Shown here in pieces: positions 1 through 12,454 of a DNA stretch of 64,000 nucleotides. Source of the DNA: Sphingomonas sp. Ag1 (GTDB taxonomy: Bacteria > Pseudomonadota > Alphaproteobacteria > Sphingomonadales > Sphingomonadaceae); contig NZ_LAZX01000094.1 of the NCBI RefSeq assembly GCF_000980895.1, positions 124,001 to 188,000 on the forward strand, read 5' to 3'. The translations under genes were made by a program, and so were the position numbers. Within the stretch, counting starts at the first letter, position 1. Each line of letters begins with the position of its first letter. The notes beneath the pieces were generated by a model, which made no database searches, had not been told where the DNA came from, and was given only the letters and a program-made list of their open reading frames with translations.

Positions 1-650
1 ACGGGCCGCACATCGCAACGCAGGCGTATGAAATCGGCAACCCCAATTTCAAGACCGAGAAGAGCTGGGGACTGGAGCTGTATGCGCGCGGGCGGACCGG
101 GCCGGTCCGCTTCCAGGTCAGCGGCTACGCCACCTGGTTCGACGATTACATCTATGAAAATGCGGTCGGCGGCGCGCGCGACGGCCTGCCGATCTTCCAA
201 TATTTCCAGGCCGGTGCGCGCTATTACGGCGTCGAAGGCGAGCTGACCGCGGACCTGATCCGGACCAACGGGTTCGAACTGGATGCCAATATCGTCGCCG
301 ATTACGTCAATGCGACGCTGACCAACGATCGTGGCCCGGTGCCGCGTATCCCGCCGCTGCGCGTGCTGGGCGGGCTGAGCGCGCGGGCGGGCGATTTCGG
401 CGGCCGGGTCGAGGTGGAGCATGTCACGGCGCAGAACCGCGTCGCGGCATTCGAGACGCCGACCGAGGATTTCACGCTGGTCAATGCGTCCTTGTCGTTC
501 AAGCCGTTCGGGCGCGAGAGCGAGACGACCTTCATCGTGTCGGCGAACAACATCTTCGACGTGGACGCGCGGCGCCATGCGTCGTTCACCAAGGATTATG
601 TGCCGCTCGCCGGGCGCGACATCCGGGTCGCGGCGCGGCTGAGCTTCTGA
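1..650 (+). CDS. TonB-dependent receptor, C-terminal part (5' end outside window)
   Basis: The open frame enters the window at base 3 and ends in TGA at 648-650, giving about 215 residues. They read as alternating outer-membrane beta strands with aromatic residues and end in a C-terminal Phe, as in TonB-dependent outer-membrane receptors. The closing segment (IFDVDARRHASFTKDYVPL, then GR and a final strand) and the GPHIATQ-YEIGNPN segment near the window edge resemble zinc/haem-type receptors of the ZnuD group, but the plug, TonB box and signal peptide are not in the window. The receptor class is established by the barrel pattern; the ZnuD-like substrate is inference only. A strong terminator follows directly. 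Confidence 0.85.
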   Translation, partial: GPHIATQAYEIGNPNFKTEKSWGLELYARGRTGPVRFQVSGYATWFDDYIYENAVGGARDGLPIFQYFQAGARYYGVEGELTADLIRTNGFELDANIVADYVNATLTNDRGPVPRIPPLRVLGGLSARAGDFGGRVEVEHVTAQNRVAAFETPTEDFTLVNASLSFKPFGRESETTFIVSANNIFDVDARRHASFTKDYVPLAGRDIRVAARLSF

Positions 651-656
651 ATGCGA

Positions 657-698
657 AAGGGGCATCCGCCGGCCTGATCGGTCGGCGGATGCCCCTTC
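657..698. terminator. Terminator between convergent receptor and cpaF genes
   Basis: A perfect 13-bp inverted repeat (GGGGCATCCGCCG at 659-671 and its complement at 683-695) with an 11-base loop is followed by a T-rich run. It lies between two convergent genes and probably serves the receptor on the plus strand; a small number of flanking As could let it act for cpaF as well. Confidence 0.85.
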
Positions 699-726
699 CT
701 TGTCGTCAAAGATCAACGGTGGCGGA

Positions 727-2253
727 TCAGAGGCACGCCTCGAGAAACGCCTGATCGAAGCCGAACTGCTTGGCCTTGTCGATCGTATAGGGGCGAAGGC
801 CCATGGCGCGATATTCGCCGATGATCTTCCCGTCGGCGCTCTCGTCCAGATATTCGAACTTGAAGAGCTCCTGCGTGACGATCACGGGGCCTTCCATGCC
901 GATCACCTCGGTGACGTTGGTGACCCGGCGCGAGCCGTCGCGCAGGCGCTTCACCTGGATGATCATGTCGACCGAATCGGCGATCTGGCGGCTGATCGCC
1001 TCCTTCGGCACCTTGATGTCCGACATCATCACCATGTTCTCCATACGCGCCAGCGCCTCTCGCGGGCTGTTGGAGTGGAGCGTGCACATCGAGCCATCGT
1101 GGCCGGTGTTCATCGCCGAGAGCATGTCGAAACACTCGGCGCCGCGAATTTCGCCGAGAATGATACGGTCCGGGCGCATACGCAGCGCGTTCTTGACGAG
1201 ATCGCGGATCGAGATCTCGCCCTGACCCTCAAGATTGGCGGGGCGGGTTTCGAGCGGCAGCCAGTGCGGCTGCTGGAGGCGGAGTTCGGCCGCGTCCTCG
1301 ATCGTCAGCACGCGCTCGCCGGGGTCGATCATCTTCGACAGGGCGTTGAGCATCGTCGTCTTGCCCGAGCCGGTGCCGCCCGAGATGACGATGTTGAAGC
1401 GGCAGGCGCCGGCGATCTTCAGCGCGGTCGCCATTTTGGGCGACATCGATCCGAAGCCGGCCATCATGTCGAGCGTGATCGGCTTGGCAGAGAATTTACG
1501 GATCGAGATGGCGGTGCCGCGAAGCGAGAGCGGCGGGACGATCACGTTGACGCGGGAGCCGTCCTTCAAACGAGCGTCGGCGAGCGGCGTCGTCTGGTCG
1601 ACGCGGCGGCCGACCGAGTTGCAGATGCGCTGCGCGATCTGGAACAGATGTTCCTCGTCACGGAACTGGATCTGCGCGAGTTGCAGCTTGCCCTTCTTTT
1701 CGATGAAGGTCTGGTCCGGGCCGTTGACCATGATGTCCGAGATTTCGGGATCGGCCAGCAGTTCCTCGAGCGGGCCGAGGCCGAGCAGCTCGTCGACCAG
1801 CACCTTTTCCAGCGCGAACTGTTCGCGGCGGTTGAGGGTGAGCTTCAGCTCGGCGAGCACCTCGCCGATGATCGGGCGGAATTCCTCCGCCAGCTCGTCC
1901 TTGCCGAGCGTGGCCGCGGCCTCCGGATCGACGCGCTCGAGAAGGCGCGGGAGCACCTGTTCCTTGATCTTGTGGATCGACGCCTCGAAGCCTTCCATGC
2001 GGCTGTTGCCGGCGTCGCCCGAGGTGGCCTGACGTTCGGCGAGGCGCTGCATCGCGTCCATCTGGAGCCCCGGCATGGTGCCGACGATGTCGGGCGCCGC
2101 AAGCTCTCCGGGAAGGGGCAGGGCGTCGAGCGCGGGGAATTGGTCACCGCCATCGGGGCGGGGCGCCGGGGCGCCACCCTGCATCGGGCGCGCCACGCCA
2201 AACCCGGGGCGCGCGGCCGTACCTACGTTGTTACGACGCCCAAAAGCGCTCAT
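727..2253 (-). CDS. cpaF: CpaF/TadA-type secretion ATPase
   Basis: 508-residue member of the type II/IV secretion ATPase superfamily, CpaF branch. These hexameric ATPases power assembly of Flp/Tad pili at the inner membrane. Walker A SGGTGSGKTT lies near residue 290; an Asp box (TIEDAAELRL) and the arginine/His box with ALRMRPDRIILGEIRG follow, then MCTLHSNSPREAL, all canonical. The N-terminal 60 residues are Gly/Pro-rich and low complexity. The gene starts with ATG and lies 78 bases downstream of ada on the same strand. No other cpa/tad gene is in the window, so its pilus partners must be encoded elsewhere. Family assignment is secure; participation in a Tad pilus here is inferred. Confidence 0.93.
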   Translation of the reverse strand: MSAFGRRNNVGTAARPGFGVARPMQGGAPAPRPDGGDQFPALDALPLPGELAAPDIVGTMPGLQMDAMQRLAERQATSGDAGNSRMEGFEASIHKIKEQVLPRLLERVDPEAAATLGKDELAEEFRPIIGEVLAELKLTLNRREQFALEKVLVDELLGLGPLEELLADPEISDIMVNGPDQTFIEKKGKLQLAQIQFRDEEHLFQIAQRICNSVGRRVDQTTPLADARLKDGSRVNVIVPPLSLRGTAISIRKFSAKPITLDMMAGFGSMSPKMATALKIAGACRFNIVISGGTGSGKTTMLNALSKMIDPGERVLTIEDAAELRLQQPHWLPLETRPANLEGQGEISIRDLVKNALRMRPDRIILGEIRGAECFDMLSAMNTGHDGSMCTLHSNSPREALARMENMVMMSDIKVPKEAISRQIADSVDMIIQVKRLRDGSRRVTNVTEVIGMEGPVIVTQELFKFEYLDESADGKIIGEYRAMGLRPYTIDKAKQFGFDQAFLEACL

Positions 2254-2331
2254 GCCATCCGTCCTGCTAACACCGGAGAATTGGTAAGCGGCAAGGCTTT
2301 ATATTTGCCTAATTACGGGCGTCTGGCGGGA

Positions 2332-3390
2332 TCAGTCGCGCGATGGGGCGCGGGCGGTGGCGGTGTCTTTTTCCCGGGCAAGCAGCGCCTGTTTGCGCTC
2401 GGGGCCAAAGGCGTAGCCGCCAGTTGCCCCGTCGCTGCGGGTGACTCGGTGGCAGGGGATGAGGATGGGGACGTGGTTGGCGCCGCACGCGCTTCCCGCC
2501 GCCCGTACCGCCCCCGGCCGGCCGGCGAGCGCCGCGAGATCGGCATAGCTGCGCGTCTCGCCGGGCGGGATGGTGCGCAATGCCTGCCAGATCGCCTCCT
2601 GAAAGGCGGTGCCGCGCACGTCGAGCGGCAGGTTGTGGTCACGGGCGGGGGATTCGACAAGCGCGACGACCTCTTGGGCGAGGTGGGCGAGCGCCGCGTC
2701 GCCGGGGATGATCTGCGCCTGGGGGAACAGGCGGTCGAGGTCGTCCGGCCCGGTATCAAAGGCGAGGCGGCAGATGCCGCGGTCGGTGGCGGCGACCAGC
2801 AGGGGGCCAAGGCTGGTCGGCGCGATAGTCCAGCGGATCGTGACGCCGGCGCCACCGCGGCTCCAGGCGCTGGGGCTCATGCCGAGCCGTGGGACGGCGT
2901 GGTCGTAGAAGCGGCTCGGCGCGGAATAGCCGCCCTCGTAGATGGCCGTCGTGACGGAGGCGCCGGCGGCGAGCGCCTCGGTGGCGCGGCTTGCCTTCAG
3001 CCCGCGCGCATAAGCGGCGGGCGTGACGCCGGTCGCGCGCCTGAACAGGCGGTGGAAATGGTGCGGGGCGTAGCCGACGCTGGTGGCGAGTTCTTCCAGC
3101 GGGGGCGGAACCTCAGCCGCGTCGAGGAGAGTGAGCGCGCGGGCGACGGCGAGGCGATCGCGGGCGATCTCGTCCGGGCGGCAGCGCAGGCACGCGCGAT
3201 AGCCGGCCGCGCGCGCCTGATCGGGGGCGGGGTAGAAGGACACATTCTCGCGCCGGGGGTGCCGGGCGGGGCAGCTTGGCCGGCAATAGATGCCGGTGGT
3301 GCGCACCGCGACCACGAACCGGCCGTCGGCGCCACGATCGCGGCTGGCGAAGGCGGCCCAAGCGGCGTCGGTGTCGATGGCATCGCTCAT
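2332..3390 (-). CDS. ada: Ada: bifunctional methyltransferase and transcriptional activator
   Basis: 352-residue protein matching E. coli Ada (354) in size and order. The N-terminal zinc/methyl-phosphotriester domain has YCRPSCPARHP with the acceptor Cys near residue 38. An AraC-type helix-turn-helix region follows (VGYAPHHFHRLFRRATG), then the O6-methylguanine-DNA methyltransferase domain with the IPCHRV active-site Cys near residue 311. It repairs alkylated DNA and, once methylated, activates the adaptive response. The internal ATG at 3390 was chosen over an upstream one at 3453 because the homologous domain begins there. The gene is divergent from the crotonase gene across an 80-base gap; I see no clear Ada box. 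Confidence 0.92.
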   Translation of the reverse strand: MSDAIDTDAAWAAFASRDRGADGRFVVAVRTTGIYCRPSCPARHPRRENVSFYPAPDQARAAGYRACLRCRPDEIARDRLAVARALTLLDAAEVPPPLEELATSVGYAPHHFHRLFRRATGVTPAAYARGLKASRATEALAAGASVTTAIYEGGYSAPSRFYDHAVPRLGMSPSAWSRGGAGVTIRWTIAPTSLGPLLVAATDRGICRLAFDTGPDDLDRLFPQAQIIPGDAALAHLAQEVVALVESPARDHNLPLDVRGTAFQEAIWQALRTIPPGETRSYADLAALAGRPGAVRAAGSACGANHVPILIPCHRVTRSDGATGGYAFGPERKQALLAREKDTATARAPSRD

Positions 3391-3470
3391 GACCCTGATG
3401 TACGACACCGCGCGGACGCAGGCATCCCATGGCTTGCGATCAAAACAGAACAATGAACGGGAGAGGGTGA

Positions 3471-4250
3471 ATGGACGATCTGGTCTTGCTGGACGTGGCC
3501 GATGGCGTGGCGACGGTGACGCTGAACCGGCCGGGGGCGATGAACGCGCTGTCGACCGCGCTGCGGGCGCGCCTCTACGCGGTGATGAAACAGGTCGACG
3601 CCGACGATGACGTGCGGGCGGTGGTGCTGACGGGGGCGGGCGAGCGCGCGTTTACCGCCGGGCTGGACCTGAAGGAGCTGGGATCGCAGGCCGGCGCACT
3701 CGGCTCCGCCAATGCGCGCGGCGCGGACGAGAACCCGGTCAAGGCGATCGAACTGTGCCGCAAGCCGGTGATCGGCGCGATCAACGGGGTGGCGATCACC
3801 GGCGGGTTCGAGGTGGCGCTGGCATGCGATATCCTGATCGCGAGCGAGAATGCGCGCTTTGCCGACACCCATGCGCGGGTCGGCGTGATGCCGGGCTGGG
3901 GGTTGAGCCAGAAACTGTCGCGGCTGATCGGCATTTCGCGGGCCAAGGAATTGTCGCTGAGCGGCAATTTCATCGATGCGGCGACCGCCGAGCGCTGGAG
4001 GCTGGTCAATCGCGTGGTGCCGGCGGGCGACCTGCTGGCGACGGCGCGCAAGCTGGCGGGGGACATTGCTTCTGCCGATGCAGGCTTCATCGCGGCGTAC
4101 AAGAAGCTGATCGACGATGGCTTTGCGCGGCCGTTCGGCGAGGCGATGGCGCTGGAGCATGAGCGCTCGTCGGCGGCGAACCAGGCGGTGACGCCGGAAG
4201 CGGTCGAGGCACGGCGCGCGGCGGTACAGGCGCGGGGGCGGTCGCAATAG
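3471..4250 (+). CDS. Enoyl-CoA hydratase/isomerase (crotonase) family protein
   Basis: 259 residues with the crotonase fold: N-terminal VTLNRPGAMNALS, oxyanion-hole segment FTAGLDLKEL, and AITGGFEVALACD carrying the first catalytic Glu position. The second catalytic position, normally Glu in a PEI-type motif, aligns by eye with His in ADTHARVGVMPGWG, so a standard syn-hydratase mechanism may not apply. This variant occurs in many proteins annotated as enoyl-CoA hydratases. The start ATG has a good ribosome site (GGGAGAGGG). Role in fatty-acid or aromatic-acid beta-oxidation is inferred; the exact reaction is not assignable from sequence. Confidence 0.85.
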   Translation: MDDLVLLDVADGVATVTLNRPGAMNALSTALRARLYAVMKQVDADDDVRAVVLTGAGERAFTAGLDLKELGSQAGALGSANARGADENPVKAIELCRKPVIGAINGVAITGGFEVALACDILIASENARFADTHARVGVMPGWGLSQKLSRLIGISRAKELSLSGNFIDAATAERWRLVNRVVPAGDLLATARKLAGDIASADAGFIAAYKKLIDDGFARPFGEAMALEHERSSAANQAVTPEAVEARRAAVQARGRSQ

Positions 4251-4310
4251 CGCTTTTCTTCCCAAATATCCCCGCTAAGTTCATGGAACGGGGATGAAAA
4301 CGGGGGATGG

Positions 4311-5837
4311 ATGACCTGGGGGAAACTGGCCGCACTGTGCGGTGCGATCCTGGCGGCGACGCCTGCCGCAGCCGAATGGCTGGAGGCGTCGTCGCGGCAC
4401 TTCGTGCTGTATTCGGACACGAGCGAGAAGATGATTCGGCGCCAGTCGGAGGCGCTGGAACGGCTCGACTGGGGGCTGCGCCGGTTCGCCAAGGTGCAGG
4501 ACGAGCCCGAGATTGCGTCGCGCAAGGTCACCGTCTTTCTGATCGATGATTCGCAGGTGCGATCGCTGTGCGGATGCCAGAATGTCGGAGGCTTCTACCA
4601 AACGCGGGTGAGTGGATCGATCGCGTTCAGCGGCAAGGCGTCGTCGTTCGGTGACAATGGCATCGGGCAGATGGTGCTGTTCCACGAATATGCGCACCAT
4701 TTCATGTTCGCGTCCTACGACCTCGCCTTTCCCGCCTGGTACACAGAAGGCTTCGCCGAGTTCGCGTCGACGATGCGGATCGAGGACGATTCGGCGCAGA
4801 TCGGCGTCCCGGCGCAGCACCGCGCCCGTGGGCTGTTCCAGGGCCAGCGCTTTCGGGTGCCGGAAATGTTCGATCCGACGCTGCGATCGCGGCTGGGCAG
4901 CGCCGAGCGGCAGGACGCGTTTTATGGGCGCGGCTGGCTGCTCACCCATTATCTGACGTTCAAGCCCGAGCGGTACCGGCAGTTCCAGCAATATCTGAGG
5001 CTGCTGAATAGCGGCACGCCAAGCGTGGCGGCGGCCGAACAGTCATTCGGCGACCTTGGCGCATTGTCGATCGAAGTGGACCGGTATCTTGCCGGCTCGC
5101 GGATGCCGGCCATGACCATGATGTACGATGGGAATGTGTTGCCGGCGGCCCGTGTGCGGCGTTTGTCAGCGGGCGAAGCGGACATGATCGACCTACGAAT
5201 GCGATCGATACGCGGCGTCACCAAGACGGAGGCGGCGAAGCTGTACGCCAGGGCGGCTCCGATCGCCGTCAAATATGCCGATGACGCGCTGGTTCAGGGA
5301 TGGCTGGCCGAAATGGCCTTTGATGCCGAGCAATATGACGCGGCGGTGGCGGCGGCGGACCAGGCGATCGCGCGGGATGCCCGATCCGTCCAGGCGCATA
5401 TGTATCGCGGCGCGGCACTGCTGCGCCAGTTGAAGCAGGGCAATGTCAAGGATGCCGCGCAGTGGGACCGCGCCCGCCGCAGCATCATCGCGGCCAACCG
5501 CAGCGATCCGGACGATGCCGAGCCGCTCTGGTGGTTCTGGCTGAGTTTCCAGATGCAGGAGCGCCAGCCGACCGCGTCGGCGATCAAGGGGCTGTACCGC
5601 GCGCAGGAACTGACACCGCAGGATTGGGGGGTCAGGATGGCCGCGGCAGTGGGGCGGATCGAGGCAAAGGAGTGGGCCGAGGCCAAGCGGCTCTTGCGGC
5701 CGATCGCCTATCATCCCCACGCGCCCGAGGATAATCTGGCGTTGGCCATGCTGACCGCAATCGAAGCGGGGAAGACGGGGAGCGAGATCCGGGCGGTCGG
5801 CGAGGTGAAAACGGAGGCGACGGGCGAACAGCCGTGA
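4311..5837 (+). CDS. Secreted/periplasmic HEXXH zinc-peptidase-like protein with TPR tail
   Basis: 508 residues starting with a signal peptide cut after TPAAA. The N-terminal half resembles DUF1570-type peptidase-MA domains: HEYAHH near residue 125 gives a HEXXH zinc site, and WYTEGFAEF about 20 residues later supplies the third ligand Glu of a gluzincin. The C-terminal half (about residues 310-490) is helical, with TPR-like repeats (AEQYDAAVAAADQAIARDAR and similar). Such proteins are generally uncharacterised; substrate is unknown. ATG at 4311 follows GGGGG. A second ATG 4 bases upstream is out of frame. Gene stands alone between the crotonase gene and a convergent dienelactone hydrolase. 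Confidence 0.75.
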   Translation: MTWGKLAALCGAILAATPAAAEWLEASSRHFVLYSDTSEKMIRRQSEALERLDWGLRRFAKVQDEPEIASRKVTVFLIDDSQVRSLCGCQNVGGFYQTRVSGSIAFSGKASSFGDNGIGQMVLFHEYAHHFMFASYDLAFPAWYTEGFAEFASTMRIEDDSAQIGVPAQHRARGLFQGQRFRVPEMFDPTLRSRLGSAERQDAFYGRGWLLTHYLTFKPERYRQFQQYLRLLNSGTPSVAAAEQSFGDLGALSIEVDRYLAGSRMPAMTMMYDGNVLPAARVRRLSAGEADMIDLRMRSIRGVTKTEAAKLYARAAPIAVKYADDALVQGWLAEMAFDAEQYDAAVAAADQAIARDARSVQAHMYRGAALLRQLKQGNVKDAAQWDRARRSIIAANRSDPDDAEPLWWFWLSFQMQERQPTASAIKGLYRAQELTPQDWGVRMAAAVGRIEAKEWAEAKRLLRPIAYHPHAPEDNLALAMLTAIEAGKTGSEIRAVGEVKTEATGEQP

Positions 5838-5905
5838 GCGGCGCGCCCCGCCGCCGCAGACCTTCTGCCAGGGCGGCTAGCCGCGCCGCCACCGATTGGC
5901 GCTGA

Positions 5906-6598
5906 TCAGCCGGCGGTTTCGCGGAACAGCGTCAGCGTCCGGTCGCGCGCGAGTTCGGCCGAGGGCTCGTGATAATCCTTGCGCCGGTCGGAGTTGAAGC
6001 CGTGCCCGGCTTCATAGACATGAACTTCGGCGAGCGGATGCGCGCAGGCGATGGTCGCCTCGACGCCCTCCATCGGGATGCCGCGATCATAGCGGCCGAA
6101 GTGCGCGATAACGGGAACGCGTGGGGCGGCTTCCGCGGCGAAGGCGGGAATCATGCTGCCATAATAGGCCGAGGCGGCGGCCACATCGTCGAGCTTCGTC
6201 GCGGCCGCCCAGGCGACGGAGCCACCGTAGCAATAGCCGACCACGAACACCGGCCCCTTGTCCTTGAGACGGTCGATGCAGCTTTGCGTGTCCTTCAGTG
6301 ACAGGTCGAACGGGTGAAGCGTGCGCGCCAGCTCAACCGCGCGCTCGAAGCCGGGGCCTGTATAGTCCGCCTCGAACCCCGGATGCTCGCGGTCGAACAG
6401 CGCGGGGGCGAGCACTTCATATCCTTCGGTCGCATAATCATCGGCCATGTCGCGGATGTGATCGGTAACGCCAAAGATTTCCTGCACCAGCACGACCCCG
6501 CCGCGCCGCTCGCCCGCGGGAGTGACGTGATAGACCGCGATATCGGCGCCGTCGCTCATCGTCATGCGCATCATCTTGCCCGTCGGGCCATCAAGCAT
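5906..6598 (-). CDS. Dienelactone hydrolase family protein
   Basis: 230-residue alpha/beta hydrolase. The nucleophile elbow GYCYGG carries Cys near residue 122, with Asp in GRYDRG near 171 and His in EAGHGF near 200, the Cys-Asp-His triad of dienelactone hydrolases. The oxyanion region QEIFGV is present. The start at 6598 is preferred over an upstream ATG at 6631 because a strong ribosome site (CGGAGGG) lies 8 bases before it. Likely cytoplasmic; true substrate (dienelactone or another ester) unknown. Divergent from the ATP synthase operon across about 137 bases, which must hold both promoters. Confidence 0.9.
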   Translation of the reverse strand: MLDGPTGKMMRMTMSDGADIAVYHVTPAGERRGGVVLVQEIFGVTDHIRDMADDYATEGYEVLAPALFDREHPGFEADYTGPGFERAVELARTLHPFDLSLKDTQSCIDRLKDKGPVFVVGYCYGGSVAWAAATKLDDVAAASAYYGSMIPAFAAEAAPRVPVIAHFGRYDRGIPMEGVEATIACAHPLAEVHVYEAGHGFNSDRRKDYHEPSAELARDRTLTLFRETAG

Positions 6599-6735
6599 CG
6601 CAATCCCTCCGTTTCCGATTGTTGCATCCACGCTACCCCTTTGCTACGCGGCGGCCAACCCAAGCGTCGGCGCCGTTAGCGCGTCGTGTTTTCGCATGGG
6701 GGTTTAACCTTAGTGCGAACGGGGATTCGACTCGC

Positions 6736-8840
<2,105 letters not shown>

Positions 8841-8859
8841 CGGATAGGGCAACACATCG

Positions 8860-8938
8860 CGTCACCCCGGCGTCAGGCCGGGGTCCCGCTGCTGCCACGG
8901 CAGGAACAGGCGGGAGGCCGCGCAGGCGCGGCATGACG
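8860..8938. repeat. Palindromic intergenic repeat between atpA and atpG
   Basis: ACCCCGGC (8864-8871) and GCCGGGGT (8877-8884) form a perfect 8-bp hairpin, and an outer pair CGTCA (8860-8864) / TGACG (8934-8938) frames the element. The CGTCACCCCGG...GGGGTCC form resembles REP-like repeats common between sphingomonad genes. It falls exactly between the 3-copy alpha and the 1-copy gamma genes. Confidence 0.7.
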
Positions 8939-8963
8939 GGTGAGGGGACGGTGAAGAACTAGA

Positions 8964-9844
8964 ATGGCAAGCCTCAAGGCCCTAAAGATCCGCATCGGCT
9001 CGGTGAAGTCGACGCAGAAGATCACCAAGGCGATGAAGATGGTCGCCGCCGCGAAGCTGCGCCGTGCGCAGGAAGCGGCGATCGCCGGTCGCCCCTATGC
9101 GGAGCGGCTGGAGGCGGTGATGTCCAGCCTCGCGTCCAAGGTGACGGTCAGCGAGAACAGCCCCAAGCTGCTCGCGGGCACCGGCAAGGACCAGGTGCAC
9201 CTGCTCGTCGTCGCGACGTCGGAGCGCGGCCTGGCGGGCGCGTTCAACACGAACATCGTTCGTGCCGCGCGCAAGAAGGCCGAGGAGCTGGAAGGCCAGG
9301 GCAAGACGGTGCGCTTCTATCTCGCCGGCAAGAAGGGGCGCGTGCTGCGCCGTTTCTACCCGGACGCGATCCTGGCCGATCATGAGCTCGGGCAGCACAA
9401 GGTGCTCGGTTTCGACCAGGCACGCGAAGTTGCCGATGACCTGATCGCACGCTTCGAGGCGGGCGAGTTCGACGTCGCGCATCTGTTCTACGCCAAGTTC
9501 CAGTCGGCGCTGGTGCAGATCCCGACCGGGCAGCAGATCATTCCGGTGTCGGTGCCGACGGTTGCCGTCGATACCGCCAACGATGGCGATGCGGCGGTGG
9601 AGTACGAGCCCGACGAGGAAGCGATCCTCGCCGAGCTGCTGCCGCGCAACGTCGCGATCCAGGTGTTCCGCGCCATGCAGGAAAATGCCGCGTCCGAGCA
9701 GGGCAGCCGCATGACCGCCATGGACAATGCGACGCGCAACGCCGGCGACATGATCAAGCGGCTGTCGATCCAGTACAACCGCGCGCGTCAGGCCGCGATC
9801 ACGACCGAGCTGGTCGAGATCATCTCGGGCGCCGAAGCCCTGTG

Positions 9845-9845
<1 letters not shown>
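8964..9845 (+). CDS. atpG: F1 ATP synthase gamma subunit
   Basis: 293 residues. The N-terminal coiled-coil segment is recognisable ([20 protein letters not shown]), as are [13 protein letters not shown] in the middle and the C-terminal helix [20 protein letters not shown] with [23 protein letters not shown]. Gamma is the central rotor shaft. Alphaproteobacterial insertions near residue 200 (acidic [17 protein letters not shown]) are present. Its TGA overlaps by one base the ATG of the lipoprotein gene that follows. Confidence 0.97.
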
Positions 9846-11996
<2,151 letters not shown>

Positions 11997-12004
11997 GCAC
12001 GTTT

Positions 12005-12025
12005 CCCTCCTGCCTAACAGGAGGG
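12005..12025. repeat. Hairpin just after atpD
   Basis: Perfect 8-bp inverted repeat CCCTCCTG / CAGGAGGG with a 5-base loop, 8 bases after the atpD stop. No T run follows, so it is more likely an RNA-stability or processing element than a full terminator. A second, imperfect long stem (GGGCGG...CCGCCC) lies between it and the next hairpin. Confidence 0.6.
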
Positions 12026-12079
12026 CCGCAGGGCGGGGATTGATCTGAGGATCGACCCCGACCGCCCGGTCCTCCCAGC

Positions 12080-12098
12080 CCCTTCCCGGGTGGAAGGG
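12080..12098. repeat. Hairpin just before atpC
   Basis: Perfect 7-bp inverted repeat CCCTTCC / GGAAGGG with a 5-base loop, ending 14 bases before the atpC ATG and lying just upstream of its ribosome site (GAGAAGAAG). It could modulate initiation or mRNA ends at this junction. Confidence 0.55.
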
Positions 12099-12112
12099 AT
12101 TGAGAAGAAGAA

Positions 12113-12364
12113 ATGCTGCACTTCGAACTCGTCACGCCTGAACGCCTCGTCCGCAGCGAGAGCGTGTACATGGTCACCGTTCCCGGCACCGAAGGCGACT
12201 TCGGCGTGCTGGAAGGCCATGCACCGCTGATGTCGACGATCCGCGACGGCAATCTGCTGGTCCAGAAGACCGCGGGCGCCGCGCCGGAAACGATCGCCAT
12301 TCGCGGCGGCTTTGCTGAAGTGAACGCCAACGGCCTGACCGTTCTGGCGGAGCATGCTGCCTAA
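12113..12364 (+). CDS. atpC: F1 ATP synthase epsilon subunit, short form
   Basis: 83 residues: the beta-sandwich N-terminal domain only ([60 protein letters not shown]). The C-terminal helical hairpin found in the roughly 135-residue E. coli subunit is absent; translation ends in a normal TAA with no frameshift sign. Short epsilon subunits are known from alphaproteobacteria, where inhibition of ATP hydrolysis is taken over by the separate zeta protein. Last gene of the operon. Confidence 0.95.
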   Translation: MLHFELVTPERLVRSESVYMVTVPGTEGDFGVLEGHAPLMSTIRDGNLLVQKTAGAAPETIAIRGGFAEVNANGLTVLAEHAA

Positions 12365-12400
12365 GGGCGGTTCGCTCACGCGTCCTTAGCGGACATTGTC

Positions 12401-12436
12401 AAAGGCTTCCCCGGATCGGATCCGGGGAGGCCTTTG
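12401..12436 (+). terminator. Terminator of the atp operon
   Basis: AAAGGCTTCCCCGGATC and its near-perfect complement ending in AGGCCTTT form a long hairpin, followed by TGTCGTTTT. Placed 37 bases after atpC and before the convergent dapE, it may work in both directions because of the flanking A and T runs. Confidence 0.85.
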
Positions 12437-12454
12437 TCGTTTTGGGCGTCGGCG

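Noticed and set aside
700..3456. 918-codon open frame on the plus strand across cpaF and ada
   Set aside because: Both minus-strand genes have clear family motifs over the same bases; the plus frame is compositional (Arg, His, Asp and Gly-rich), a known shadow effect in GC-rich DNA.
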